The notes under the pieces: model-generated
Seen by the model: only the letters and a program-made list of their open reading frames with translations
Database searches by the model: none
What the model was told of the DNA's origin: nothing
Program-made: the position numbers and the translations under genes
Shown: one piece after another, positions 8,045 to 14,995 of the stretch
How positions within the stretch are numbered: position 1 is the stretch's first letter
Layout: every line of letters starts with the position of its first letter
Source of the DNA: UBA7185 sp964606855
GTDB lineage: Bacteria > Bacillota > Peptococcia > Peptococcales > Peptococcaceae
Direction: 5' to 3'
Assembly: GCA_964606855.1 (NCBI GenBank)
Contig: CAZSHM010000030.1
Span: 1 to 21,871, forward strand
Length of the DNA: 21,871 bases

Positions 8045-8222
8045 GCAGGGCGGAACCCTCCGCGCGGAGGGGTGCGCCGATGCGGACGCACGCAGGTCTG
8101 CTGACAGAGCCGCCCTGCCCGATCTGGCCTTGGAATCCTGAGCGCGCGCGGACGGATCGGTTCTGTGTCGGCGGATTGGCCAGGGAAATTTTGCGGAACG
8201 CCGCCGGAGAGGGATGCGGCGG
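8045..8222 (+). other. Structured spacer between minE and rodA
   Basis: Directly after the minE stop, GCAGGGCGG (8045-8053) pairs perfectly with CCGCCCTGC (8110-8118), enclosing a 16-nt perfect palindrome (8056-8071) and a smaller hairpin (8073-8090). Further on, CTGGCC (8124-8129) pairs with GGCCAG (8178-8183). CCGCCG (8201-8206) pairs with CGGCGG (8217-8222) around a loop carrying GAGAGGG. No T-run follows, so it is not an ordinary terminator. A reading frame at 8041-8241 exists but has no ribosome site or recognisable features. A structured leader of rodA or an mRNA processing element is the simplest reading. Confidence 0.5.
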
Positions 8223-8249
8223 AAGATTGCAGCGGAGGTAGGAGCCTGT

Positions 8250-9371
8250 ATGAAACAATTTTATAAGCTGCTGTCAAAGCTGGATTTTTCTCTCCTGGCG
8301 GCGGTCTTTCTGATTCTGACGGCGGGGCTTTTGGTGCTGGACAGCGCCTCGGCCAGCCAGGATAGCAACTATGTGCTCAAACAGTCTGTCTGGATTCTGG
8401 TGGGCGTAGTCTGCGTTTTTGCTTTTTTGCGCATCGATTACCCCGTGCTGCAGAAATATGCGAAATATTTCTATCTTTTCTCGATTCTGTTTCTGCTCTC
8501 GGTGGCGCTCCTGGGGACGGTCCGCGGCGGCGCGCGCGGCTGGTTTATGATCGGAAGTTTCGGCATTCAGCCGGCGGAGTACTGTAAGATCTTTTTGATC
8601 ATCAGTTTCGCGCAGTTTCTGTCCAGCCGCCGCGAGAGACTGCAGACCTTTAAGGATCTGCTCCCTTGTTTTCTCTTTATGCTGGTGCCCGTCTGTCTTC
8701 TGATGCTGCAGCCGGATTTGGGCAGCGCCATGGTGTACATTTTTATCATGGTCGGGATGCTCTTTGTGGCCAACGCCAACCGCAAGCTGCTCCTGGGACT
8801 TTTCTTCGGCGGCATTGCGGGGCTGATCATCTATCTCCTGGGCGTCTGGAAACTGAACTGGTTCTGCCCCTTAAAGCCGTATCAGCTAAATCGCTTTCTG
8901 GTGCTGTTCGATCCGATGCTGGATCCCCAGGGCGCCGGATATAACGTCATGCAGTCTAAAATTGCCATCGGCAACGGCGGACTGTTCGGCGAAGGCCTGC
9001 ACATGGGCAGCCAGAGCAGCGGTGCCTTTTTGCCGGAGCAGTGGACCGATTTCATTTTTGCGGTGTTTTCCGAGGAGCTCGGCTTTGTGTGCACGGCGAT
9101 TCTGCTGCTGCTCTACGCGTTTCTGCTCTTCCGTGGCCTGCGGATCGCCATGCTCTCCAAAGACTTGTTCGGCGCGCTGATCGCCGCCGGTGTCGTCAGC
9201 ATGTATCTGTTCCACATCTTTGAGAATGTCGGCATGACTATGGGCATCATGCCGGCGACGGGGATTCCGCTGCCTTTTGTCAGTTACGGCGGCAGCTCCA
9301 TGCTGACGAATTTTTTGGGTATCACGCTCTTGGAAAATATTTATGTGCACCGTCAGCGCCTGATTTTTTAA
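8250..9371 (+). CDS. rodA: SEDS-family peptidoglycan glycosyltransferase RodA
   Basis: The 373-residue polytopic protein has about ten membrane helices and belongs to the SEDS family (RodA/FtsW/SpoVE). The motif FLPEQWTDFIF contains Asp267, the position required for glycosyltransferase activity in RodA, and the C-terminal region keeps GIPLPFVSYGGSSM. With PBP2 it polymerises lateral-wall glycan from lipid II. ATG 8250 is chosen because GGAGGT (8234-8239) and AGGAG (8240-8244) precede it; the frame is open 12 codons further upstream. RodA rather than FtsW is inferred from the mre/mrdA context. A strong terminator lies 63 nt downstream. Confidence 0.95.
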   Translation: MKQFYKLLSKLDFSLLAAVFLILTAGLLVLDSASASQDSNYVLKQSVWILVGVVCVFAFLRIDYPVLQKYAKYFYLFSILFLLSVALLGTVRGGARGWFMIGSFGIQPAEYCKIFLIISFAQFLSSRRERLQTFKDLLPCFLFMLVPVCLLMLQPDLGSAMVYIFIMVGMLFVANANRKLLLGLFFGGIAGLIIYLLGVWKLNWFCPLKPYQLNRFLVLFDPMLDPQGAGYNVMQSKIAIGNGGLFGEGLHMGSQSSGAFLPEQWTDFIFAVFSEELGFVCTAILLLLYAFLLFRGLRIAMLSKDLFGALIAAGVVSMYLFHIFENVGMTMGIMPATGIPLPFVSYGGSSMLTNFLGITLLENIYVHRQRLIF

Positions 9372-9433
9372 AGGGAACGCCTGTGCAAGAACGGGGGCCT
9401 GCCCGACGCAGTCCGGCGCGGGTTAGAGAATGC

Positions 9434-9461
9434 AAAAAGCCTGCCGCGAGGCAGGCTTTTT
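9434..9461 (+). terminator. Intrinsic terminator after rodA
   Basis: A perfect 12-bp stem (9434-9445 with 9450-9461, including A5/T5 ends) closes a GCGA tetraloop of the GNRA type, with the T-run contained in the right arm. The A-run on the left makes it usable in both directions. It ends the shape/division cluster. Confidence 0.93.
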
Positions 9462-9775
9462 GGCGTCCTCCGGACATACGGCAGCGGGGCGGTGCCGCTC
9501 CGGAGGCGTTTCCGTGAAAGCAGCGATGCAGTAGGGGGGAATAAATTCCGGGAAACGAAAAGGCTGCCGCGCAGCAAACAATTTGCCGGCGCGACAGCCT
9601 CGCTTTCCCCAAACCGGGGCATGTTCCCTTTTGAAATTGCCGCAAGGGCACTTCCGTTGATTGTCTTCTTTAATCCTATATCAAACCCTGCAATCCGAAC
9701 GATCCGGCCGAAGGATCTGGCGCATCCCTGTTGCAAAAGATGCCTGCCCGGGATTGACAGGGGTTCTGTGTACAA
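9462..9775. other. Gene-free spacer between the convergent rodA and csp transcripts
   Basis: This 314-bp stretch separates two convergent units. It holds the long imperfect hairpin described at 9551-9610. I see no ribosome site or conserved protein. The minus-strand frame at 9368-9775 runs through both terminators and is judged accidental. TTGACA at 9754-9759 has no -10 at usable distance (TACAAT is only 11 bp away). Confidence 0.5.
9551..9610 (-). terminator. Long imperfect hairpin, probable csp terminator
   Basis: AGGCTG (9561-9566) pairs with CAGCCT (9595-9600), CGCGC with GCGCG, and GCAAA with TTTGC around a 3-nt loop. Outside, GGGAAA near 9551 pairs with TTTCCC near 9604-9609. Read on the minus strand the core stem is followed by TTTCGTTT, a usable U-run. 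It lies about 175 nt past the csp stop, the only minus-strand gene upstream of it. Confidence 0.6.
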
Positions 9776-9973
9776 TTAAAGCTTCACAACGTTGGCAGCT
9801 TGAGGGCCTCTTGCGCCTTCCACTACCTGGAACTCTACTTCTTGACCCTCGTCGAGTGTCTTAAAGCCTTCCTGCTCGATGGCAGAGAAGTGAACAAACA
9901 CATCCTTACCGTCCTCGCCTTCGATAAAGCCATACCCTTTTTCCGCGTTGAACCACTTTACTTTACCCTGCAT
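9776..9973 (-). CDS. csp: Cold-shock protein (CspA family)
   Basis: The 65-residue single OB-fold protein has both RNA-binding motifs, KGYGFI (RNP1) and VFVHFSAI (RNP2), and the family start MQGKVKWFN. CspA-like proteins bind single-stranded RNA, melt secondary structure and aid translation in cold or during growth transitions. ATG at 9973 is preferred over the in-frame ATG at 9982 because GAAAGG (9983-9988) is then 9 nt upstream instead of adjacent. It is monocistronic, with its own promoter (10032-10060) and a terminator hairpin downstream. Whether it is cold-induced or constitutive cannot be told from the sequence. Confidence 0.96.
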   Translation of the reverse strand: MQGKVKWFNAEKGYGFIEGEDGKDVFVHFSAIEQEGFKTLDEGQEVEFQVVEGARGPQAANVVKL

Positions 9974-10002
9974 TGCAATCATCCTTTCAAGAAAATAAGC
10001 TA

Positions 10003-10025
10003 GGTGACGCACGTTTGCAGTCACC
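10003..10025 (-). promoter_or_regulatory. 5' leader hairpin of the csp mRNA
   Basis: On the minus strand GGTGAC (10020-10025) pairs with GTCACC (10003-10008). The predicted transcription start from the adjacent promoter is about 10025, so the hairpin would sit exactly at the mRNA 5' end. Terminal 5' hairpins commonly protect mRNAs, and csp leaders often fold thermally. Both roles are inferences here. Confidence 0.45.
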
Positions 10026-10031
10026 ACAACT

Positions 10032-10060
10032 ATTATAGCGGGCGAAAGTATAAATGGCAA
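10032..10060 (-). promoter_or_regulatory. Sigma-A promoter of csp
   Basis: Read on the minus strand: TTGCCA (10055-10060), a 17-bp spacer, then a perfect TATAAT (10032-10037). The start would be near 10025, giving a leader of about 50 nt. It lies between hpf and csp, so csp can be expressed independently of the genes upstream. Confidence 0.85.
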
Positions 10061-10121
10061 GCACTTTTTTGCCTTTTCCGGAGAAAATTGGCCCGTGGCT
10101 CTATGCCGAAGCAGGACTAGG

Positions 10122-10667
10122 TCAGTCGATGACGGGCTCAATCAGGCCGTACTGGTCGTCCTTGCGCTTGTAGACGACGTTGACACTGTCGGTGGCGGCG
10201 TTCAGGAAGACAAAGAAATCATGTTCCAGGAGTTCCATCTGCATGATCGCTTCCTCTTCGTCCATCGGTTTCAGGACGAACATCTTGCGCTTGCTGATGC
10301 GGCCTTCCTCCTCCACATCCTCCGGCTCTTCCGCTTCCTCCTGCGCGGGCGGCAGATCATGGAAGGTCTGCACCTTCCCCTTGCGGTTGATCTTGGTCTT
10401 GTATTTGCGGATCTGGCGCTCCAGTTTGTCCACAACACCGTCGACGGAGGCGTACATATCGCTGCTCTGCTCCTCGGCGCGCAGGATATAGCGGCTCAGC
10501 GGGATGGTGACCTCCACGCGGTGCTGCCCCTTTTCGACAATCAGGGTCACGGTCGCGGTCAGATTTTCATCCATAAAGTATTTTTCCAGCTTGGAAAAAC
10601 GCTTCTCGATATAGTCTGTCAAAGAGTCTGTAACCTGGAGATTCTTCGCCTTGATCGAAAGTTTCAT
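10122..10667 (-). CDS. hpf: Ribosome hibernation promoting factor, long form
   Basis: The 181-residue protein has the N-terminal S30AE/YfiA domain (about 1-98, beginning MKLSIKAKNLQVTDSL), an acidic linker (about 105-125, rich in Glu and Pro) and the C-terminal dimerisation domain (about 126-180, with KRKMFVLKPMDEEEAIMQMELLEHDFFVF). Long HPF dimerises 70S ribosomes into inactive 100S particles in stationary phase. ATG 10667 has GGAG at 10677-10680 with 9-nt spacing. It starts 33 nt after the end of the redox gene upstream, and no promoter is visible in that short gap. It may be read from the redox operon or from a promoter inside that gene. Confidence 0.97.
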   Translation of the reverse strand: MKLSIKAKNLQVTDSLTDYIEKRFSKLEKYFMDENLTATVTLIVEKGQHRVEVTIPLSRYILRAEEQSSDMYASVDGVVDKLERQIRKYKTKINRKGKVQTFHDLPPAQEEAEEPEDVEEEGRISKRKMFVLKPMDEEEAIMQMELLEHDFFVFLNAATDSVNVVYKRKDDQYGLIEPVID

Positions 10668-10700
10668 GAAACGATACTCCTTTCCTTGGATACAGGGAGT

Positions 10701-12383
10701 TTACTCCTCCCGCAGGAATTCCATGTACGGCGTGCTGAATTTGGTCATGGCGTTGACGATCAGCTCGACCAGGCCGCCGTAGTGGACGTTGTAGCGATCC
10801 AATCTGTAATGTTCGATGATGTCGCGCATCGCGCCCTTGCAGTTGGAGCAGGGGGCGCAGATGTACTTGGGCACATCCGCGTTCTCCATCAGTTCCGGGC
10901 CGAAGGCCTCCAGAATCTGGGACAGTTTTTTGCGGTGCGCCACATTGTCTCTCCAGGCAGGGAAACTCATGGAGTTCATGATGGCGAAGCCGCTGCCGCC
11001 GCCGCAGCAGTAGTTGTGGACGCCGTGATCCTTCATTTCATAGTACGGCAGACCCATATTGCCGTAGTGCCCCGGCTTCATGATGGCTTTCAAGATGTCG
11101 CGCTGCGGCTTGACAATTCCCATCTGCCGGACAACATTGCACGGATCGTGCAGAATGACCGGAAAATCGTTGCGGTTCGGGTCGATCTGATAGGCGCCGC
11201 CCAGCACCAGATCGCGCATCAGGGGCAGGAAACTCTGCACAGGCACACGGTCGCTGCCGGGATAGAAGCGGTCCGCGGTGATGGCCGCCGCCTTATGCGC
11301 ATGGCCGCACTCCGCGATGACGATGCGCTTGACCCCCAGCTTTTTGGCGACCTCGTTCTGTTTCATGGCGACCTTCTTTGCCTGCAGATCGTCATAGAAC
11401 AGGCCGTAGTTGACGTTGTCGTAGCCGCCGATCTCGCTGGAAAGGGTCCAGGACAGCCCGGCCTCCTGGAACAGGATGGTGAAGGCCATGGGGTTTTCCG
11501 GCCAGGCGTTGAATTCGCCGGCGTTGTGGATCAGGAGAATGTCCGCGCCCTCCACATCGATGGGCGTCTTGTACTCGGTCTCGCCCTCGCCGAAGAGGTC
11601 TGTGGCGTCCTCGTCCAAAAATTCCACGGTATCCAGGAAGGGAACCTTGGACATACCGGTGGAGGAGCCGGTCTTCAGCTGCAGCACAGTGCCTTTCTCG
11701 TGGAGCGCCTTGGGCGCGTAGCCCATCTCCTGGCTGAAGATCTTGCGGATCTCGCGGGCGATCAGGCCATTGTCCAAGGCCAGAGGACAGGTCTGCGCAC
11801 AGCGGCGGCAGAGATTGCAGCGGTAGGCCAGTTCGCCCAGCCGTGCCACGGTCTGCCAGTTGAGATCGATATCGCCGCCGATGAACTTGACGATGACGTT
11901 GGGCTTACCGCCCGGAATCAGTTTGCCCTTCTTATCGAAATATTTTTTCACAATCATGCGCAGAACTTCGGCGCGGAAACTGGGCCGGTAGAGTTCGTTG
12001 CCGTTGGTCGCCTCAAAAATGTGACATGCGGCGGAGCAGGTGTTGCACTTCGCGCAGTACTCCATCGACAGGTTCAGCGCCTGCTTGATGCCGCCGTTGG
12101 TGTCGGTCGAGAGCATTCTCTCGACGCCGCGCAGGAATTTCTGTACCAGCTCGTCCTCTTCTTCCTTGGTCTTCGGACGCTCAAAATTGTCGATGGCGAT
12201 AAAGCCGTCGAGATGGCTGTTGTATTTCTCGTTCCAATCCGCTTTCGGCGCCTTAAAGCCGGGCTCCATCTCCGGTTTGTCAAAGGGCGCGGGCAGCGGC
12301 ATCAGGTCGTCGACGGTGATCTCCGTCAACTGATCGCACAGGATGCCCAGATCGCGGGGCTTTAGATCTTTCCCTTTTATCAC
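10701..12383 (-). CDS. HdrD/DsrK-like iron-sulfur reductase subunit
   Basis: The 560-residue soluble protein has two ferredoxin-type 4Fe-4S motifs with CX2CX2CX3C spacing (C110/113/116/120 and C189/192/195/199). CCG-domain cysteines follow in the C-terminal half: HDPCN, the pair C459-C460 in CCGGGSG, and C509/C512/C515 in CAPCSNC. This is the plan of HdrD and DsrK, which bind a non-cubane 4Fe-4S cluster for disulfide chemistry. The start is GTG 12383, with GGAGGA (12391-12396) 7 nt upstream. The cytochrome-like partner lies 24 nt upstream in the same operon, giving a DsrMK- or HdrDE-type module that would exchange electrons between menaquinone and a soluble thiol/disulfide or ferredoxin partner. 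No dsrJ/O/P or dsrAB is present, so the substrate is unknown. About 100 residues precede the first cluster and match no domain I recognise. Confidence 0.92.
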   Translation of the reverse strand: MIKGKDLKPRDLGILCDQLTEITVDDLMPLPAPFDKPEMEPGFKAPKADWNEKYNSHLDGFIAIDNFERPKTKEEEDELVQKFLRGVERMLSTDTNGGIKQALNLSMEYCAKCNTCSAACHIFEATNGNELYRPSFRAEVLRMIVKKYFDKKGKLIPGGKPNVIVKFIGGDIDLNWQTVARLGELAYRCNLCRRCAQTCPLALDNGLIAREIRKIFSQEMGYAPKALHEKGTVLQLKTGSSTGMSKVPFLDTVEFLDEDATDLFGEGETEYKTPIDVEGADILLIHNAGEFNAWPENPMAFTILFQEAGLSWTLSSEIGGYDNVNYGLFYDDLQAKKVAMKQNEVAKKLGVKRIVIAECGHAHKAAAITADRFYPGSDRVPVQSFLPLMRDLVLGGAYQIDPNRNDFPVILHDPCNVVRQMGIVKPQRDILKAIMKPGHYGNMGLPYYEMKDHGVHNYCCGGGSGFAIMNSMSFPAWRDNVAHRKKLSQILEAFGPELMENADVPKYICAPCSNCKGAMRDIIEHYRLDRYNVHYGGLVELIVNAMTKFSTPYMEFLREE

Positions 12384-12407
12384 GATAAATTCCTCCGTTT
12401 CGTAAAA

Positions 12408-13310
12408 TTATTTCTGTTCCGGGGCATCCGCCGGCTGTGCCGGTTGTGCCGGCTGCGCGTGCGGCGCTTCCCACTTTAAGGCGTCCGGATTCTTGGGCTT
12501 CTTGGCGGCGTTGATGATGTTGGCCTCGATTTTGCTGCCGGGCATATTGGGCTCGTTGTCCCAGATGACCTTGTGGAAGCTGAAGTATTTGCCGACATAG
12601 TGGCTCAGCTTCGACAGCGGAATGTAGAAGCTCATAAAGGCCAGAACCAGAATGAACAGGGTCAGTGTCAGCGGCACGCCGTCCGGATAGAAGTTGCTCA
12701 GCGGTTGCAGGGTGAACATGGCCTTGGCGATGTTGCGGCCGAAGGCAAACTGCATGTCACCCAGCCAGTTGACAAGGCCCAGTCCGGAGAGCAGGAGCAG
12801 CATGATCAGATTGAAGTACTCCTGTGGCGTGGTGTAAATTCTGTACTCCTTCACAAACAGGCGCTTGCAGAGAAGCCCGACGACGCCTACCGTCATCAGG
12901 ACGCCGGCCGCGATGCCGGCCAGAGTGCTCAGGAAAATGAATACGGCGTTGGGGAAAAATGCGGCGATCAGGACGAGCACGCTCCAGGCGATAGCGGCGT
13001 ACATTCCCAAGTGCATCGAGTAGGAAAACCACCAGAATTTATTCTGGTTCACGAACAGTTTTTTGATGAACAGCATTTCCGCCAGCATGTCCAGAATCTC
13101 GCCTTTGCGGTTGTGGTGGCGCTTCTTTTCATACCATTTATCTTCCTCCATGTAGGATCCGCCATATTTGATTTTTTCATCCTCTTCCAGCGGGATCGGA
13201 TACAGATCCTGTCTGCCGTGCTGCGGCAGCTTGGCGAAATCCATCGCTTTTTTGATGGAAAGGCCGATGAAGCCGATCAGAGCGGCCCAGCAGAGTAGCG
13301 TTAAAATCAT
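12408..13310 (-). CDS. NarI/DsrM-like membrane cytochrome subunit
   Basis: The 300-residue membrane protein has an N-terminal helix (1-20), a charged cytoplasmic loop (about 30-90), and four further helices near 92-118, 121-148, 165-184 and 212-232. Candidate haem b ligands are His100 in the second helix (SYSMHLGMY) and His237 and His246 after the last (KLSHYVGKYFSFHK). It is the likely quinone-facing partner of the iron-sulfur protein encoded 24 nt downstream. The C-terminus ends in a short AQP repeat tail (about 284-297). ATG 13310 has a full AAGGAGG (within 13321-13328) 10 nt upstream. The family assignment rests on topology, the histidines and the partner gene; exact haem number is uncertain. 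A near-consensus promoter lies at 13445-13472. Confidence 0.85.
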   Translation of the reverse strand: MILTLLCWAALIGFIGLSIKKAMDFAKLPQHGRQDLYPIPLEEDEKIKYGGSYMEEDKWYEKKRHHNRKGEILDMLAEMLFIKKLFVNQNKFWWFSYSMHLGMYAAIAWSVLVLIAAFFPNAVFIFLSTLAGIAAGVLMTVGVVGLLCKRLFVKEYRIYTTPQEYFNLIMLLLLSGLGLVNWLGDMQFAFGRNIAKAMFTLQPLSNFYPDGVPLTLTLFILVLAFMSFYIPLSKLSHYVGKYFSFHKVIWDNEPNMPGSKIEANIINAAKKPKNPDALKWEAPHAQPAQPAQPADAPEQK

Positions 13311-13444
13311 AGTTCTTGTACCTCCTTGGTTGATTAAAATGTGAGACAGAGATAAGGCATTCCTGCGCGCTGCATTGTTTCACGCGCTCGCCGCCTGAAG
13401 GGCGCGAAGGGACAAATTCAGCGCAAAAAAATCCGATTACTATC

Positions 13445-13472
13445 ATTATACCGAATTATGGGGTAATTTCAA
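13445..13472 (-). promoter_or_regulatory. Promoter of the redox operon
   Basis: On the minus strand: TTGAAA (13467-13472), 16-bp spacer, perfect TATAAT (13445-13450). The start near 13438 leaves a leader of about 128 nt before ATG 13310. The leader contains a 5-bp GC hairpin near 13368-13393 but no recognisable riboswitch. Confidence 0.75.
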
Positions 13473-13506
13473 ATCTTTTTTACTGTGCAAGTTCTTTTGA
13501 CAATAA

Positions 13507-13524
13507 ACATCTATTTCCCGATGT
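13507..13524. promoter_or_regulatory. Candidate operator dyad in the divergent region
   Basis: ACATC (13507-13511) and GATGT (13520-13524) form a perfect 5-bp dyad with 8-bp spacing. It is centred about 78 bp upstream of the predicted start of the redox operon, close to where LysR-type regulators bind to activate. It does not match the T-N11-A consensus exactly (T-N10-A), so it is only a candidate. Confidence 0.3.
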
Positions 13525-13563
13525 ATCAACAAAAATTATATTATTAGGAAGCCGTTCTAGGGA

Positions 13564-13585
13564 AGGAAGGCGGGTTTGCCTTCCT
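13564..13585. other. Perfect 8-bp hairpin in the divergent region
   Basis: AGGAAGGC (13564-13571) and GCCTTCCT (13578-13585) pair perfectly around a 6-nt loop. Neither strand has a T-run next to it. It lies between the two divergent promoters, and the rest of 13525-13681 shows no gene. Confidence 0.3.
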
Positions 13586-13681
13586 CGGATGCGGCCGCGC
13601 CGGGGAAAAGAACGCTATCCGCAGATCCCGAAAACGCCGGATTTGCGCGCACACGCGCACAGGAGAAAGCCGGGAAACCGG

Positions 13682-13709
13682 TTTACAATGCGCCACTTTG
13701 TGGTATACT
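13682..13709 (+). promoter_or_regulatory. Promoter of the LysR-family regulator gene
   Basis: TTTACA (13682-13687), 16-bp spacer, TATACT (13704-13709): 5/6 matches in each hexamer. The start near 13716 gives a leader of about 60 nt before ATG 13778. It is divergent from, and about 230 bp away from, the promoter of the redox operon. Confidence 0.7.
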
Positions 13710-13777
13710 GAAAACAGTTTTTGCACAAGGTTTGTATCGAGCATTGCTGCGCGCGTTCGCAGAGAAGAGGGAAACCC

Positions 13778-14665
13778 ATGTTCAAACAGATCCGATATTT
13801 TCAGACGGTCGTCCGTATGGGCAGTTTCAGCAAAGCAGCGGAGGAATGTTTCATATCCCAGTCCGCGATCTCCCAGCAGGTGCGGGCCTTGGAGCGGGAA
13901 CTCGGCGTCACACTCCTCGCGCGGGGGAACCGGAGTTTTTCTCTGACGCCCGCCGGAAAGCACTTTTACGAGAAGAGCTTGCTGCTGATGGAGGACTTTG
14001 ACCGCCTGTGCCGCGAAACAAAACGGATTGCCGGCGGCGGGGGCGCTGCGCTGCGGATCGGCTATCTGAAGGGCTACGGCGGCGCGGAGTTTCAGAGAGC
14101 CGTGGCGGAATTTGCCGCAAAGTATCCCGATGTCCCCGTGAATATCCAGAGCGGAAACCACGAAGAACTGTATGGCCTTCTGCGCACGGAACAGGTCGAT
14201 CTGGTGCTCAACGACCAGCGCCGGGCCTTTTCCGACGCGTACGTCAACTCCGTCCTGACAGTCCTAAGCTGCCATATTGAAATCTCCGCCCGAAATCCGA
14301 TTGCGCGCATGGAGCGGGTCAATGTGGGCGACCTGCGGCATATGCCCTGCATCCTGGTCGCGTCAAGAGAACAGCGGGAGAATGAACAGGCGCACTACCA
14401 GGAGATCTATGGGATCGAGGGGGAGTTTGTCTTTGCGGAAGATCTGGATGAGGCGAGGCTCATGGTCGTCAGCGGCGAAGGATATCTGCCCATCGAGGGC
14501 GGCGCGCCTCCGGCTCAGTTTGGAGAGAGCATCGTCAGTCTCCCGCTCTGCCGGGACGGAAAGCCGATTCGGCGCAACTACTGCGCCTTCTGGAAGGCGG
14601 ACAACGGAGGGGACTATACCGAGGAATTTGCGGAGATCCTGAGGGCGCAGTTCGTGCCAGAGTAG
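13778..14665 (+). CDS. LysR-family transcriptional regulator
   Basis: The 295-residue protein has an N-terminal winged helix-turn-helix (about 1-60, with GSFSKAAEECFISQSAISQQVRALE-type pattern), a linker helix, and a periplasmic-binding-like effector domain from about residue 90 (LRIGYLKGYGGAEFQRAVAEF). Length is normal for the family and no key part is missing. ATG 13778 is preferred over ATG 13721 because it matches the family N-terminus and has GAGGG at 13767-13771. Divergent placement next to the redox operon suggests it controls that operon, which is inference. The effector cannot be predicted. A terminator-like hairpin follows at 14696. Confidence 0.93.
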   Translation: MFKQIRYFQTVVRMGSFSKAAEECFISQSAISQQVRALERELGVTLLARGNRSFSLTPAGKHFYEKSLLLMEDFDRLCRETKRIAGGGGAALRIGYLKGYGGAEFQRAVAEFAAKYPDVPVNIQSGNHEELYGLLRTEQVDLVLNDQRRAFSDAYVNSVLTVLSCHIEISARNPIARMERVNVGDLRHMPCILVASREQRENEQAHYQEIYGIEGEFVFAEDLDEARLMVVSGEGYLPIEGGAPPAQFGESIVSLPLCRDGKPIRRNYCAFWKADNGGDYTEEFAEILRAQFVPE

Positions 14666-14695
14666 CGGCAGAACAGAGGCGGTCGGAATCGAGAA

Positions 14696-14737
14696 GCGCG
14701 GAGCGTGCGCAGAGCAGGCTCCGCGCAGTAGCTTTTA
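14696..14737 (+). terminator. Terminator-like hairpin after the LysR gene
   Basis: GCGCGGAGC (14696-14704) pairs perfectly with GCTCCGCGC (14718-14726) across a 13-nt loop. TTTT follows 7 nt later. The late, short T-run makes it a moderate rather than a strong terminator. The stretch 14738-14860 downstream contains no gene that I can support. Confidence 0.55.
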
Positions 14738-14860
14738 GTACCCTCTCCAAGGGCATATGCCGCACTGTAAGGGATGCTGTGGACTGATTTTCGCTCCCAC
14801 CGCACAGACGGTTTCAAAAAAGCTCCGAACTGAGCCCTTTATGAAAAGAATTGCTTGATT

Positions 14861-14913
14861 GTGTCGTTTTTGTGACGTTTTTTGTTGCTTTTGCGGCGCG
14901 CTTGGGCTAATAT
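14861..14913 (+). promoter_or_regulatory. Candidate promoter with phased T-tracts upstream of the flippase gene
   Basis: TTGCTT (14885-14890) and TAATAT (14908-14913) are 17 bp apart. Directly upstream is an 11-bp direct repeat with T-tracts, GTGTCGTTTTT (14861-14871) and GTGACGTTTTTT (14872-14883), placed like an UP element. The hexamers are weak (3/6 and 4/6), so the upstream tracts would have to help. The leader to GTG 14996 would be about 75 nt. Confidence 0.4.
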
Positions 14914-14995
14914 GATGGACAGGGAAGAGATCGCGGAACAGCGGATCCGGTTCCGGAGCGCAAGAAAAATACAAATTCGGCGAGGAGCGAAGCTT

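Noticed and set aside
9368..9775. A 135-codon minus-strand frame after csp
   Set aside because: It crosses the csp terminator hairpin and the rodA terminator, lacks a ribosome site and has unusual Arg/Ser/Pro-rich composition.
9754..9776. Promoter-like TTGACA and TACAAT on the plus strand
   Set aside because: The spacer is only 11 bp, which is not functional for sigma-A, and no plus-strand gene follows.
10095..12365. A 756-codon plus-strand reading frame
   Set aside because: It is antisense to hpf and the HdrD/DsrK-like gene, both of which have clear conserved motifs. It shows no domain and arises from GC-biased codons on the real strand.
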